A stretch of DNA of 64,000 nucleotides from Lewinella sp. JB7 (GTDB lineage: Bacteria > Bacteroidota > Bacteroidia > Chitinophagales > Saprospiraceae): positions 186,001 through 250,000 of the forward strand of contig NZ_JANCTD010000003.1 in assembly GCF_024297185.1 (NCBI RefSeq), written 5' to 3'. Positions 41,447 to 50,868 of the stretch are shown piece by piece (position 1 is the first letter of the stretch; the number at the start of each line of letters is the position of its first letter). The notes below the pieces were generated by a model. That model searched no databases, was not told where the DNA came from, and saw only the letters and a program-made list of their open reading frames with translations. The translations under genes and the position numbers were made by a program.

Positions 41447-42493
41447 GTGAAGAATATTGACATGTTGGCCCGTACGGCACAATTGGCCCGGTTGGCGGAT
41501 TCCTCCGTCTGCGACAACCCGCGGGTCGGGGCGGTGCTGGTCCACCAGGGTCGCATCATCGGGGAAGGGTACCACCACCGTGCCGGGGAAGCCCACGCGG
41601 AGGTGAATTGCCTGGCGGCCGTCAGCGATGCCGACCGGGAACTTATTCCCGACAGCACCCTCTTCGTCAGCCTGGAACCCTGCTGCATCAAGGGGCGCAC
41701 CCCCGCCTGCACGGGCCTGATCCTGAAGGAACACATCCGCAAGGTGGTATTCTCCCAGCGCGATACGACGGACGAAGTATCCGGCAGGAGCGCGGCCATC
41801 CTGCGGGAGGCCAAGGTGCGGGTGAAGGAGTACCCGGACTTCTCCCCCACCGAGGCCACCAACATCAACCGGCTGATCTACACCACCGAACAGCGGCCCT
41901 TCGTGCTGTTGAAGTTCGCCCGCTCGGCGGACGGTTACCTGCGCCCCCGCGACCGCAGCCGCAAATACTGGATCACCAACGACATCAGCCGCCGGCTGGT
42001 ACACCGGTGGCGGACCGACACCAACGCCGTCATTGTCGGTGCCCGGACGGTAATTGAAGACGACCCTAAACTGAACGCGAGATTTTTCCCGGGTCCCGAT
42101 CCCCGACCGGTCGTCATCGATCTGCGCGACCGGCTCACCGGCAAGGAAAAACTGTTCACCGCCGGCGGGGAACGCCCCCTCGTGTTCACGGGCCGTAAAC
42201 CCGCCAAATTGCGGGCCGACACCGTCGAAATGAAGGAGAAGGACCTGAACAAAAAAGCCGTCAAGAAAATCCTGCGCAAGCTCCACGACCTTAAATTCGG
42301 TCACGTCACCGTGGAGGGGGGTGCCTCCACGCTCACCGCCTTTCTAGAGTACGGTTACTGGGACGAGGCCCGGCGCTTCACCGGTCCCGTCCGCTTTGGT
42401 AGTGGGCTGCCCGCTCCCGAATTCCCCGCGTCAGCTCGCCGCACCGGTAGCGAACGGATTGGAACCGACCTGCTGGAAACTTTTAAACGGTAG
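41447..42493 (+). CDS. ribD: Bifunctional riboflavin biosynthesis deaminase/reductase RibD
   Basis: 348 residues from GTG at 41447; ATG at 41462 would remove five residues. The N-terminal deaminase domain has the zinc site (GEAHAEVNCLAAV and SLEPCCIKGRTPACTGL, typical of RibD). The reductase domain follows: FVLLKFARSADGYLRP, WITNDISRRLVHRWR, NAVIVGARTVIEDDPKLNAR and VEGGASTLTAFLEYG. RibD deaminates and reduces the pyrimidine intermediate in riboflavin synthesis. No other rib genes lie nearby. Its last 11 bp overlap rocD on the other strand. Confidence 0.94.
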   Translation: MKNIDMLARTAQLARLADSSVCDNPRVGAVLVHQGRIIGEGYHHRAGEAHAEVNCLAAVSDADRELIPDSTLFVSLEPCCIKGRTPACTGLILKEHIRKVVFSQRDTTDEVSGRSAAILREAKVRVKEYPDFSPTEATNINRLIYTTEQRPFVLLKFARSADGYLRPRDRSRKYWITNDISRRLVHRWRTDTNAVIVGARTVIEDDPKLNARFFPGPDPRPVVIDLRDRLTGKEKLFTAGGERPLVFTGRKPAKLRADTVEMKEKDLNKKAVKKILRKLHDLKFGHVTVEGGASTLTAFLEYGYWDEARRFTGPVRFGSGLPAPEFPASARRTGSERIGTDLLETFKR

Positions 42494-43766
42494 TCCGCGC
42501 CTCACTCAATTCCCTGACGGCTTTGCCGATGATTCCGCAGGCTTCCCGCAGTTCGGCCTCGGAAATGACCAGCGGTGGCGCGAAGCGGATGATGTTACCG
42601 TGGGTGGGTTTGGCCAGCAGCCCGCGGTCGGCAAGCTTTAAGCAAAGTTGCCAGGCGGTGTCTCCCGTTTCCGAATCGTTGATGACCAGCGCATTTAGCA
42701 GACCCTTTCCCCTCACGAGGCGGAGCGTCTCCGGATGGGCATCGACCAGTTGTTGCATTTCGCTGCGGAACAAATTGCCGAGCTCCCGGGCGTTCTGGGT
42801 CAGCCGCTCGTCCACGACCACCTGCAGCGCCTCCCGGGCAACCGCGCAGGCGACCGGGTTGCCCCCGAAGGTACTTCCGTGCTGGCCCGGCCGGATGACG
42901 TGCATTACCGCATCGTCGGCCAGTACCGCGGATACGGGATAAGTGCCTCCGCTGAGCGCTTTGCCCAGGATCAGCACGTCGGGGCGGGTGTACGTTTCCC
43001 GTCGCTCGCAGTGCCCGGGACAGGTGCAGTCCCCGCAAACCCGCAGTAGGGCCCCGGTGCGTCCGATGCCAGTCTGTATTTCGTCGGCCACGAAGAGGAC
43101 ATTATGCTCCCGGCAGGCGGCGGCCACGGCGGGGATGTAATCGTCTTCCGGGACGAACACCCCGGCTTCCCCCTGAATCGGTTCGACCAGAACGGCGGCG
43201 ATGGTCGCGGGATCATTGCCGAGCGCGGTGCGTAAGGCGGATATATCCCCGTAGGGCACGCTCTCGAAGCCCGGGGTGTAGGGACCGAAGTTTCCCTTGG
43301 CGTTGGGGTCCGAGCTGAAACTGATGATGGTCGTGGTGCGGCCGTGAAAGTTTTGTCCGCACACGATGATGCGTGCCCGGTCGGTAGGAATGCCCTTCAC
43401 TTCGTAGCCCCACTTCCGGCAGAGTTTGATGGCCGTTTCGACGGCCTCCGCGCCGGTGTTCATGGGCAGTACCTTGTCGAATTGAAAGTACTCGGTCAGG
43501 TACTTCTCGTAGGGTCCGAGTTGATCGTTGTGAAAGGCCCGACTGGTGAGGGTGAGGGTGGACGCCTGCCGTTGCATCGCGCCGAGAATGCGCGGGTGAC
43601 AATGACCCTGATTGACGGCGGAATAGGCACTGAGGAAATCGAAATACTGCTTCCCCGCTACGTCATACACGTATACGCCCCGGCCCTCGCTGAGCACGAC
43701 GGGCAGTGGGTGGTAGTTATGGGCGCCGTAGCGATCTTCAAGGGCAATGTAATCGGCTGGTTTCAT
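42483..43766 (-). CDS. rocD: Ornithine--oxo-acid transaminase
   Basis: 427 residues from ATG at 43766; the longer open frame upstream crosses intergenic sequence. Signatures: HNYHPLPVVLSEGRGVYVYD, NTGAEAVETAIKLCRKWGY, the PLP Lys in ILGKALSGGTYPVSAVL and GQHGSTFGGNPVACAVA. RocD converts ornithine and 2-oxoglutarate to glutamate semialdehyde and glutamate. An unusual insertion, RVCGDCTCPGHCERRE, contains four Cys and a His just before YTRPDVLILGK; it could bind a metal. A TACCTTTG promoter precedes the gene. Confidence 0.93.
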   Translation of the reverse strand: MKPADYIALEDRYGAHNYHPLPVVLSEGRGVYVYDVAGKQYFDFLSAYSAVNQGHCHPRILGAMQRQASTLTLTSRAFHNDQLGPYEKYLTEYFQFDKVLPMNTGAEAVETAIKLCRKWGYEVKGIPTDRARIIVCGQNFHGRTTTIISFSSDPNAKGNFGPYTPGFESVPYGDISALRTALGNDPATIAAVLVEPIQGEAGVFVPEDDYIPAVAAACREHNVLFVADEIQTGIGRTGALLRVCGDCTCPGHCERRETYTRPDVLILGKALSGGTYPVSAVLADDAVMHVIRPGQHGSTFGGNPVACAVAREALQVVVDERLTQNARELGNLFRSEMQQLVDAHPETLRLVRGKGLLNALVINDSETGDTAWQLCLKLADRGLLAKPTHGNIIRFAPPLVISEAELREACGIIGKAVRELSEARTTV

Positions 43767-43784
43767 GTGGCGGGCAATTTCCCC

Positions 43785-43792
43785 CAAAGGTA
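43785..43792 (-). promoter_or_regulatory. Promoter -7 element TACCTTTG for rocD
   Basis: Minus strand TACCTTTG followed by GGGG, exact TAnnTTTG, 18 nt before the ATG at 43766. Confidence 0.5.
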
Positions 43793-43893
43793 AATCTTCG
43801 CGCGTGCTTGCGTAAGTGAGCCCCCGGGTGATCACTTCCGGGGTACATCGCGAGCTTCCCGGGCCACCACCGTATACGCTTGGATCTGCCAAT

Positions 43894-45594
43894 TTACCAT
43901 CCTCCCGCGCCCCCGCCGCCCGAACCGCCGCCCACCGAACCGCCGCCCCCACTGGAGGCGGACTGCACCGGGGTGGAAGACGTGTGGACGACCTGGGTGA
44001 AGCTTCGGCCGAATTCCGCCGCGATGAAGGGTTGGCCGCCCGCGTAGTACGCCGGGCGATAATGACTGGTGTCCAGCAGGTCACCGAAGTAGGCCGTCCA
44101 CTTCGTATGAATGCCGAGGGCAATAGCGTAGGGCAGTAAGTCCTCGTAGTGCTCCGGGCTCATCGCGGGAGCATTCGGGAGTCGCTTTCGTTGGTTTTCA
44201 CCCATGGAGAGATAGTCCCGAAAGGCCGCGATCCGCGCATTCAGCGCCACGTCTTGCGGACTCGGTTTGCGGATCAGATAGCCGTAGGCCGGCAGCGCGA
44301 GCAGTCCGGCAATGGCGAAGACAATGAGAGCCGGTACCGCCCAACCGGTTGAATCGGTGCCCGTAAGGAAACCGGCGGCCACGAGTGTCAGGCCGTAAAT
44401 GCCCGCCAGCGGCAGGATGAGTTTCCAGTTACTTTCCCCGCTTCGCGTACCCCGCAAACGCTCCTGCAGAGCCCGGTGATGGGCGCTCACCACTTTGCGG
44501 AGACGGCTGTCGTAAGATTCCTTTAGGATCACCTCACCGGAACGGGAGAACAGCTTGTCCATTAACACGCGCTGTTCCGACGGTAGCATCTCCGGCGACG
44601 GCCCATCCGCGTTGCGCCGCAGCCGGTAGTACGATTCGGTGAAGATGAAGCCTTCCTCAACGGGCTCGATGGACAAATAGCCCCGGGTCGCCAGCCGCAG
44701 CAGGGACGCCGTAAAGCAGGCGGTATCGGGAGCGCCAAAGGTGGAAGCCAGAACCCCGATGGCCGCCGGCGAGTGCCCCCCGGGCGGTTCGAAAGTGGGT
44801 CCTACGTGCGGAGCCGGCGGGTCCACGCCGTGACGTCGCCAGGTGGTATAGAAATAATACCCGAAGCCGATTGCGCCGAGCAGCAACAGGAATAAAGACC
44901 CCTCCCGCTCCCACCTGCTCCGGGGAGGCGGCGGAACGGATTGAACCGCCTGGGCGGGGGCCATCGCCGTAAAAAAGCCGGGTTGGAACCCTACCGCGAT
45001 GCTCATCGACCGTCCCCGCCCGAAGGTTCCGCGACCACTAAATTTCAGCTCACCCGTTGCCCGTCGGTCGAGGCAGTCGCGGTCGGTGGACCCTTCCACT
45101 CCGGTATAGCACGCCCACTGCATCGCCTCCGCTCCCGGGGGTACGGCTACTGTGGCCGTTAGCTCGTCGATGCGGAGGCTCACGTCCGGGCCGATCAGGT
45201 CGACGTCGAGCTCATCCAGGCTGTCCAGCTGCCCGATGGCGTTCTCAATGCGGTAGGTCAGTCGGTAAGTATAGCGGCCCGGATCGAGCAGCACGTCCTG
45301 CTGTCCGGCGAAAATGGTAAGCAAGCCGTCGCGGGTTTGGGTGTGGTGGGGCTCCACCTGCCCGTCCCGTTCCACGGACATCAGGCTTATGGGCTGTTCC
45401 GTACGCTGGGGCAGACTACGGGTGATCCCCCGCTTCACCGCGATCCCCTGCGCCTCGACCGTGATCGTCTCGGTAATATCGACCGAACGGTCGGCCCGGG
45501 GCACGATTTCGGCGTGCCAGGATGAAAACCGTTCCTGGCCTACGACGGTCAGGCACAGCAGACAGAATAGGAGGGAGATGAGGGAGCGGAACAA
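43894..45594 (-). CDS. DUF2207 family membrane protein
   Basis: 566 residues from TTG at 45594, which starts a signal peptide (FRSLISLLFCLLCLTVVGQ). No ATG is available in the frame; a TTG at 45636 is an alternative. The N-terminal periplasmic DUF2207 domain (SSWHAEIVPRADRSVDITETITVEAQG, RGITRSLPQ) runs to ~230. A membrane helix (SLFLLLLGAIGFGYYFYTTW) is followed by a cytoplasmic helical domain and two more helices near 410-460. The C terminus is Ser/Gly-rich (SSGGGGSVGGGSGGGG) ending GGW, as in TPM-like and other DUF2207 proteins. Function unknown. It is divergent from the alpha/beta hydrolase gene. Confidence 0.85.
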   Translation of the reverse strand: MFRSLISLLFCLLCLTVVGQERFSSWHAEIVPRADRSVDITETITVEAQGIAVKRGITRSLPQRTEQPISLMSVERDGQVEPHHTQTRDGLLTIFAGQQDVLLDPGRYTYRLTYRIENAIGQLDSLDELDVDLIGPDVSLRIDELTATVAVPPGAEAMQWACYTGVEGSTDRDCLDRRATGELKFSGRGTFGRGRSMSIAVGFQPGFFTAMAPAQAVQSVPPPPRSRWEREGSLFLLLLGAIGFGYYFYTTWRRHGVDPPAPHVGPTFEPPGGHSPAAIGVLASTFGAPDTACFTASLLRLATRGYLSIEPVEEGFIFTESYYRLRRNADGPSPEMLPSEQRVLMDKLFSRSGEVILKESYDSRLRKVVSAHHRALQERLRGTRSGESNWKLILPLAGIYGLTLVAAGFLTGTDSTGWAVPALIVFAIAGLLALPAYGYLIRKPSPQDVALNARIAAFRDYLSMGENQRKRLPNAPAMSPEHYEDLLPYAIALGIHTKWTAYFGDLLDTSHYRPAYYAGGQPFIAAEFGRSFTQVVHTSSTPVQSASSGGGGSVGGGSGGGGAGGW

Positions 45595-45649
45595 GGCGGA
45601 GTGGTTTATGCTACAGTATAGCTGCCTACCGCCCAAACGGTCAAATCAT

Positions 45650-46573
45650 ATGGACGAAGCAGGTCGCGCACCGGACGGACGCAAGTCTTACCCTATCTTA
45701 CCGGCGATGTACTGGTTTACCCTGATGATTCCGGTTGTTCTGGTGGTCGCCTTCACGACCTGGCTGCCGGAGCGGATCATTCGTCCCCGACGACGCACGG
45801 TCAACCTCGACCCCCGCGATCTGGGTTTCGCCTTCGAATCCTTGGAGCTCACTACGCCGGAGGGGGTAGCCCTGGCGGCTTTCTACGTCCCGGCCACGAT
45901 CCCGGCCCGGGGCAACCTCGTACTGCTCCACGGCAAGGACAGCGCCAAGGAGCTTTACCTCGAGTATCTTCCCCAATTGGTGCCTTTCGGATATAACCTA
46001 CTACTGTACGATGCCCGGGGCCACGGCCGGAGCCAGGGCGAGTTCACGACCTTCGGGTACCACGAGTGGCAGGACGCGGTCACGGCCGCAAAGCACCTGC
46101 GCCATCTCGGCGGGGATTTACCCACCGGCGTTTTCGGGCACAGCATGGGCGGTGCCGTAGCCCTGCAGACCATGGCACGCAGCGTCGCCATAGAGTTCGG
46201 TATTGTTGAGAGCGCCTTTACCCACCTGGGCGACATCACCTACCGCTACGCCCGCCGCCAGTCCGGCCTTCCCCTACCCCGCTGGCTCACCGACCGGATC
46301 CTCGACCGGGCCGAGAAGATCGCCCGCTTCCGGCACCGAGAGGTGGAACCGGTACGCGCGGCCCGGTCCGTATCCCAACCGACCCTCATTATTCACGGCG
46401 AAGACGACCGCCAGATCGACGTGGACAACGGTCGTCAGCTCTACGCGGCCCTCGGAAGCGTGCACAAGGAACTGTACATCATCCCGCGGGCGGGTCACGA
46501 CAACATCACCGAGGTGGGAGCCGACGGCTACTGGTGGCGATTGCGGGCATTCCTGGCGTCGGTCACCGGATGA
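45650..46573 (+). CDS. Alpha/beta hydrolase family protein
   Basis: 307 residues from ATG at 45650. A membrane helix (MYWFTLMIPVVLVVAFTTWL) anchors the N terminus. The catalytic domain follows: NLVLLHGKDSAKELY, YDARGHGRSQGEF, nucleophile Ser in GVFGHSMGGAVAL, acid Asp in IIHGEDDRQID and His in PRAGHDNI. Fits an acyl-acyl lipase, esterase or peptidase; substrate not assignable. It lies 31 bp before the DUF2157/DUF4401 gene. Confidence 0.87.
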   Translation: MDEAGRAPDGRKSYPILPAMYWFTLMIPVVLVVAFTTWLPERIIRPRRRTVNLDPRDLGFAFESLELTTPEGVALAAFYVPATIPARGNLVLLHGKDSAKELYLEYLPQLVPFGYNLLLYDARGHGRSQGEFTTFGYHEWQDAVTAAKHLRHLGGDLPTGVFGHSMGGAVALQTMARSVAIEFGIVESAFTHLGDITYRYARRQSGLPLPRWLTDRILDRAEKIARFRHREVEPVRAARSVSQPTLIIHGEDDRQIDVDNGRQLYAALGSVHKELYIIPRAGHDNITEVGADGYWWRLRAFLASVTG

Positions 46574-46592
46574 ACCACCCGGCACGTTAGCG

Positions 46593-46600
46593 TACCTTAA
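46593..46600 (+). promoter_or_regulatory. -7-like element TACCTTAA, possible leaderless start
   Basis: TACCTTAA four bases before the ATG at 46605. Six of eight consensus positions; consistent with the pattern seen at other starts in the window. Confidence 0.3.
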
Positions 46601-46604
46601 CCGC

Positions 46605-48458
46605 ATGAGTTCACCCGCCCCCCACGCAACTACCCCGACGGCCGGTCCCGCGGACTGGCTCTGGTTCGGGCGTACCGTGCTGCTCGGTGCGGGCGTGGCT
46701 TTTCTTCTCAGCGGGGCCATCTTCTTCTTTGCCTACAACTGGGATTCGCTGCACCGTTTCGTAAAGCTCGGCACCGCCGCCGGCCTACTGGCGGGAACCG
46801 GAGCGTCGGCCCTGTGGCTGCCCGTCGGTTACCGCGTGCGGGAGGTACTGTACACCGCTACCGTGGTACTGATCGGAGCCTTGCTGGCCGTGCTCGGACA
46901 AGTGTACCAGACCGGAGCGAACAGCTACGATCTTTTCCTGGCGTGGTCGATATTTGCCTTACCCTGGGTTGCATTGGTGTACTTCGTTCCCCTCTGGCTC
47001 GTGTACGCCGTATTGCTGAACGTCACGCTTGTCACTTACGCGCAGCAGGTGAGTGTACAGCTGGACCTGATCGCGACGGGACTCCTGCTCTTCGGTTTGA
47101 ACGTCGGGCTCTGGGCGGTTGTCTACGGCCTCTGGAACGCGCGCCGGCGATCCTTCGATGTTGTGGCTAAATTGCTGGCCCTGTGGGCGGCCACCAACGT
47201 GACCGTGACCATCAGTTCGGGCAGTTTCGATGAGGCGCCAACGGAACTGCTGTTGACGATCGGGCTGGGCCTGACCGTCTACGCGGGCTGGGTGGTGCTC
47301 GCCCTGCGCCAACGCTCGGCCTTTTACCTGGCGGTCGTGGGGGGCTCCGTATTGCTTACCCTCACCTTTTTACTGCTGCGCCGGTTGGACAACGAACTAT
47401 CGTACCTCGCGGCCGGCTTACTCGTGCTCGGGGGCGTGACCCTGCTGACCGACCGCTTACAACGACTCCGGACATCGTGGCAACGACCGACCGCGACGAA
47501 CGCCGGTGCGCTGGCGGATCGTGCGGACGAGGAGGAGGAATCCGGCATAGCCGTCAAGGTACTGTCCGCCTTCGGGGGCTTCTTCGCCAGCTTGCTGTTC
47601 CTCCTGTTTTTGTGGATCACCGATCTGATCACCCATCCCGTCGTGGCGACGGTCCTCGGTCTGTTGCTGGTTGTCACCACCATCGTGCTGGGTCGCCACC
47701 CCCGGCAGGCCTTTCTGGCGACCCTTACGGTGTGTGGCTATCTCGTGGGGGTGGGACTGACCATCGTAGGCTTACCCCCACAGATCAGCGATCGTCAGTT
47801 GGTCATTCCGGTCTTCCTCATCGCCGTCGGTACGCTGGCGTTCACGCGCAACTACTTTCTCGTTTTCCTCGCCGTCGTTTCCCTTCCGGCCTGCTTGCTT
47901 TACCTCTACCTGATCGATCCCGCCTTCGTGTTCGTCAACCTGGCCGTGGCGGGTAGCGCGGTGGCGCTGGTAGGGTTTGCGATATTTCGCGGACGTTTGC
48001 CGGGCGATCCCCGCTATCCGGCCGCCCGTACGGGTTGGGCGTGCGGACTGTTGATGTCGCTGCTCTTCTACCGCTGGGGCTACTGGTTGGCGGACCTTCC
48101 CCCTACCTACTACGACGAGCTGCCGGCCTCCGTTACGCTCTTCGCGCTGGCGGCATTCCTGCTGTGGCGTAGTTTGCCCCGACCGTGGGCCGTCGTGTCG
48201 TCCGTGATCCTGCTCCCGTTGACGCTGTTGCCCCTCCTGCTGGGTAGCCTGCTTTTGCTGCTGACGGGCTTTCGGGAACGTCACTTTGCCGCGACCGGGC
48301 TCGGGGTGTTCGGGATGTTGTACTTCACGGCACAGTATTACTACGACCTGCGGTGGACGCTGCTGGACAAATCGCTGCTGCTCATGGCTTCCGGTACGCT
48401 GCTGCTCCTGGCTTTCCTGCTCGTGCAACGAAAATTTCCCCTCCGTGCAACGACTTAA
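46605..48458 (+). CDS. DUF2157/DUF4401 polytopic membrane protein
   Basis: 617 residues from ATG at 46605, almost entirely hydrophobic with about 16-18 membrane helices. The N-terminal part (FGRTVLLGAGVAFLLSGAIFFFAYNWDSLHRFVKLG) is DUF2157, and the C-terminal part is DUF4401-like. The two domains are usually found together in this arrangement with a GDYXXLXY-domain protein, as here (overlap 14 bp). The role of this pair is unknown. Confidence 0.85.
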   Translation: MSSPAPHATTPTAGPADWLWFGRTVLLGAGVAFLLSGAIFFFAYNWDSLHRFVKLGTAAGLLAGTGASALWLPVGYRVREVLYTATVVLIGALLAVLGQVYQTGANSYDLFLAWSIFALPWVALVYFVPLWLVYAVLLNVTLVTYAQQVSVQLDLIATGLLLFGLNVGLWAVVYGLWNARRRSFDVVAKLLALWAATNVTVTISSGSFDEAPTELLLTIGLGLTVYAGWVVLALRQRSAFYLAVVGGSVLLTLTFLLLRRLDNELSYLAAGLLVLGGVTLLTDRLQRLRTSWQRPTATNAGALADRADEEEESGIAVKVLSAFGGFFASLLFLLFLWITDLITHPVVATVLGLLLVVTTIVLGRHPRQAFLATLTVCGYLVGVGLTIVGLPPQISDRQLVIPVFLIAVGTLAFTRNYFLVFLAVVSLPACLLYLYLIDPAFVFVNLAVAGSAVALVGFAIFRGRLPGDPRYPAARTGWACGLLMSLLFYRWGYWLADLPPTYYDELPASVTLFALAAFLLWRSLPRPWAVVSSVILLPLTLLPLLLGSLLLLLTGFRERHFAATGLGVFGMLYFTAQYYYDLRWTLLDKSLLLMASGTLLLLAFLLVQRKFPLRATT

Positions 48459-48942
48459 GCAACTCGTACTTGCCGTATCGCTAGTGCTCGTGTTCGGCTA
48501 CGCGGCCTACGAAGTGTACACCAAGGAGCGCACCATACGGGAGGGGGAACTCATCCTGTTGCGGTTGGCACCGGTCGACCCCCGTTCGCTCATGCAGGGC
48601 GACTATATGGAACTCCGGTATGCAATTAGCACCGAAGCGGAGGCGCCCCCCCGGCGGGGATTCCTGGTGCTGGCGCGCGATGAGCGGGGGGTCGGGCGGT
48701 TCGTACGGGTACAGGCCGGGCGGGAACCGCTCCGGACGGGTGAGCACCTTATTCGATTCGTGCGGCGGAGCGCGGGAGCCGGCCAAACCGGAAGGCTATC
48801 CATCGGTGCCGAGCAATTCTTCTTTCAGGAGGGGCGGGCCGAACGGTTCGCGGGCGCCCGGTACGGCGGCCTGCGGCTCGACGGGCGCGGGGGCTCGGTG
48901 CTGGTCGGGCTCTACGACGAAGACGCCCGGTTGATCAGGTGA
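48445..48942 (+). CDS. GDYXXLXY domain-containing protein
   Basis: 165 residues from GTG at 48445, inside the previous gene by 14 bp; no ATG fits. The N-terminal membrane helix is LVLAVSLVLVFGYAAYEVY. The domain name motif appears as G-D-Y-M-E-L-R-Y. The rest is periplasmic and strand-rich (FLVLARDERGVGRFVRV, GRLSIGAEQFFFQEG). It is known only as a partner of DUF2157/DUF4401 proteins. The 3' end overlaps the yhhQ gene by 8 bp on the opposite strand. Confidence 0.85.
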   Translation: MQRLKQLVLAVSLVLVFGYAAYEVYTKERTIREGELILLRLAPVDPRSLMQGDYMELRYAISTEAEAPPRRGFLVLARDERGVGRFVRVQAGREPLRTGEHLIRFVRRSAGAGQTGRLSIGAEQFFFQEGRAERFAGARYGGLRLDGRGGSVLVGLYDEDARLIR

Positions 48943-49732
48943 TCGTGGCCCGGGCCCGCATGGCCGCGGAAACTTCTTCGCCGAGATAGCGGTCGATCAG
49001 CGCGTGCAGCCAGTAGATGACCGGCGTAAGGACAATAGCCATGGTAAACTTGAATACGTACTGTACGGTAGCCACCGCCAGGATGCGCGACCACGGCCAG
49101 GGGGCGGTGACTCCCCCGAAGAGTTCCGGCCCCAGTTTGAACGCTACGTAGAGCACCACGAAGCTGTCGACCAACTGACTGACGAGCGTGGAGCCGGTAG
49201 CGCGGAGCCAGAGCTTCTCCTCCCCGGTCCGGCGCCGGATCCGGTGAAACACGAAAACATCGGTGAGTTGCGCAATGAGGAAGGCCAGCAGGGAGCCGAT
49301 GATGATAAACAGGCCCTGTCCGAAGGTGACCCGAAACGCGGCTTGGTTGTCGGGTACGCCCTGCACCTGCGCGCCCGCCACCCACCAGTCCGCCGGGCTT
49401 AACTGTATCGCCGCGAAGATCATCACGAAGGCGTAGCCGATGAGACCTACCGTGAGATAGCTGAGCAGGCGTACGCCACGCTGGCCGTAGTACTCATTGA
49501 GCAGGTCCGTCATGACGAAGACCACCGGCCAGAGCAATACCCCGGCGCTGAACTGCAGGGCGCCGACTTCTCCGAACAGATTGAAGTTCCAGGGAGCGAG
49601 TCCGAGCGTGTTTTCCAGGGCAAAAATCTTGACCCCGATCAGTTCGGCGACCAGGGCGTTGGCAACGAAGAAGCCCGCCAGATACACGAAGAGCCGGCTG
49701 GGACGGTGATTGATGACTTCGGTAAAGGGCAT
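48935..49732 (-). CDS. yhhQ: Queuosine precursor transporter (YhhQ family)
   Basis: 265 residues with six predicted membrane helices. Family features: ANALVAELIGVKIF, PVVFVMTDLLNEYYGQRGVR, TDVFVFHRIRRRTGEEKLWLRATGSTLVSQLVDSF, which is the signature of YhhQ. It imports queuosine precursors (preQ0, preQ1 or queuine) for tRNA modification. It is followed by the opposite-strand GDYXXLXY gene. Confidence 0.93.
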   Translation of the reverse strand: MPFTEVINHRPSRLFVYLAGFFVANALVAELIGVKIFALENTLGLAPWNFNLFGEVGALQFSAGVLLWPVVFVMTDLLNEYYGQRGVRLLSYLTVGLIGYAFVMIFAAIQLSPADWWVAGAQVQGVPDNQAAFRVTFGQGLFIIIGSLLAFLIAQLTDVFVFHRIRRRTGEEKLWLRATGSTLVSQLVDSFVVLYVAFKLGPELFGGVTAPWPWSRILAVATVQYVFKFTMAIVLTPVIYWLHALIDRYLGEEVSAAMRARATIT

Positions 49733-49850
49733 GGACGCGAAAGGATCGGTGAGGGGTGCAATATCACGAATTTACCGTCCGTGTTTGGCTTGAAACCCGC
49801 TAATCCGCGCGCGCTTCGGCTCACCAATGCATCGCTTTGCGCGTAACTGA

Positions 49851-49858
49851 TACTTTTG
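49851..49858 (+). promoter_or_regulatory. Promoter -7 element TACTTTTG, leaderless start of sua5
   Basis: Exact TAnnTTTG match, only three bases before the ATG at 49862. Confidence 0.45.
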
Positions 49859-49861
49859 TGC

Positions 49862-50809
49862 ATGCGCGCAATCATCGGAACGGATCCCGAAGAAGCGGCC
49901 CGGCGACTCTCCGCGGGCCAACTCGTAGCCCTACCTACGGAAACGGTGTACGGCCTGGGGGGGAACGCCCTCAACGCAACGGCGGTGGGCAATATATTTT
50001 CCGCTAAGAACCGCCCGAGTTTCGATCCCCTCATCCTCCACCAATCCACCCCGGACCGGGTGCTGGCTTACGCCGATTCCGTCCCCGACGAGGCGCAACA
50101 ACTCGCGGGCGCATGCTGGCCCGGACCACTTACGCTGGTGCTTCCCCGGGCAGCCGCCATTCCCGATCTGGTAACTTCCGGACTGGACACCGTAGCGCTA
50201 CGGGTGCCCGCGCATCCCCTCATTCGGGAGGTGCTCGACCGGGTCGACTTTCCCGTGGCGGCCCCCAGCGCCAATCCCTTCGGCTACGTAAGCCCGGTCA
50301 CCGCCGCCCACGTAGCCGACCAGCTGGGGGACCGCATCGACTACATTCTTGACGGAGGTCCCTGTCGGGTAGGACTGGAGAGCACCATCGTGGCTTTTCC
50401 CCGGGGAGAGCCTACGGTACTCCGCAAGGGAGGCACTGCCGTGGAGGACATAGAGAGCGTTCTGGGGAGGGCCGTGGCGGTCCGCACCGTCAGCAGCAGC
50501 CGGCCGGCGGCACCGGGTATGCTGGTCAGTCATTATTCACCCGGTATCGCCCTCCGGGTGGTGGATCGGGCCGGCGAGCGGGGAACGCCCGACCACGCCG
50601 TCGTACGTTTTGGCGGCGGTACGGAAACCAGAGGACCGCACGACTACGACCTTTCGGCCCGGGGGGATCTGGACGAAGCGGCCCGCAATCTCTTTACCGT
50701 ACTGCGGCAACTGGCCACCGGGGGGTACGGCTCCGCGACCGTGGAGCTGGTCCCCGAACACGGGCTGGGGCGGGCCATCAATGACCGCCTGCGCCGGGCA
50801 AGCAAATAA
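49862..50809 (+). CDS. L-threonylcarbamoyladenylate synthase (TsaC/Sua5)
   Basis: 315 residues from ATG at 49862. The YrdC domain runs to ~205 with LPTETVYGLGGNAL, IFSAKNRPSFDPLILH, WPGPLTLVLPR, FPVAAPSANPFGYVSPVTA and DGGPCRVGLESTIV. The C-terminal Sua5 domain follows (GMLVSHYSPGIALRVVD ... INDRLRRAS). It makes threonylcarbamoyl-AMP, the precursor of t6A at tRNA position 37. Probably essential. Confidence 0.95.
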   Translation: MRAIIGTDPEEAARRLSAGQLVALPTETVYGLGGNALNATAVGNIFSAKNRPSFDPLILHQSTPDRVLAYADSVPDEAQQLAGACWPGPLTLVLPRAAAIPDLVTSGLDTVALRVPAHPLIREVLDRVDFPVAAPSANPFGYVSPVTAAHVADQLGDRIDYILDGGPCRVGLESTIVAFPRGEPTVLRKGGTAVEDIESVLGRAVAVRTVSSSRPAAPGMLVSHYSPGIALRVVDRAGERGTPDHAVVRFGGGTETRGPHDYDLSARGDLDEAARNLFTVLRQLATGGYGSATVELVPEHGLGRAINDRLRRASK

Positions 50810-50868
50810 GCGCCGCGGGTTAACTTTCCCGAAATTGCCGCGTTTCGGGAATTGCAATCTTACCAACC

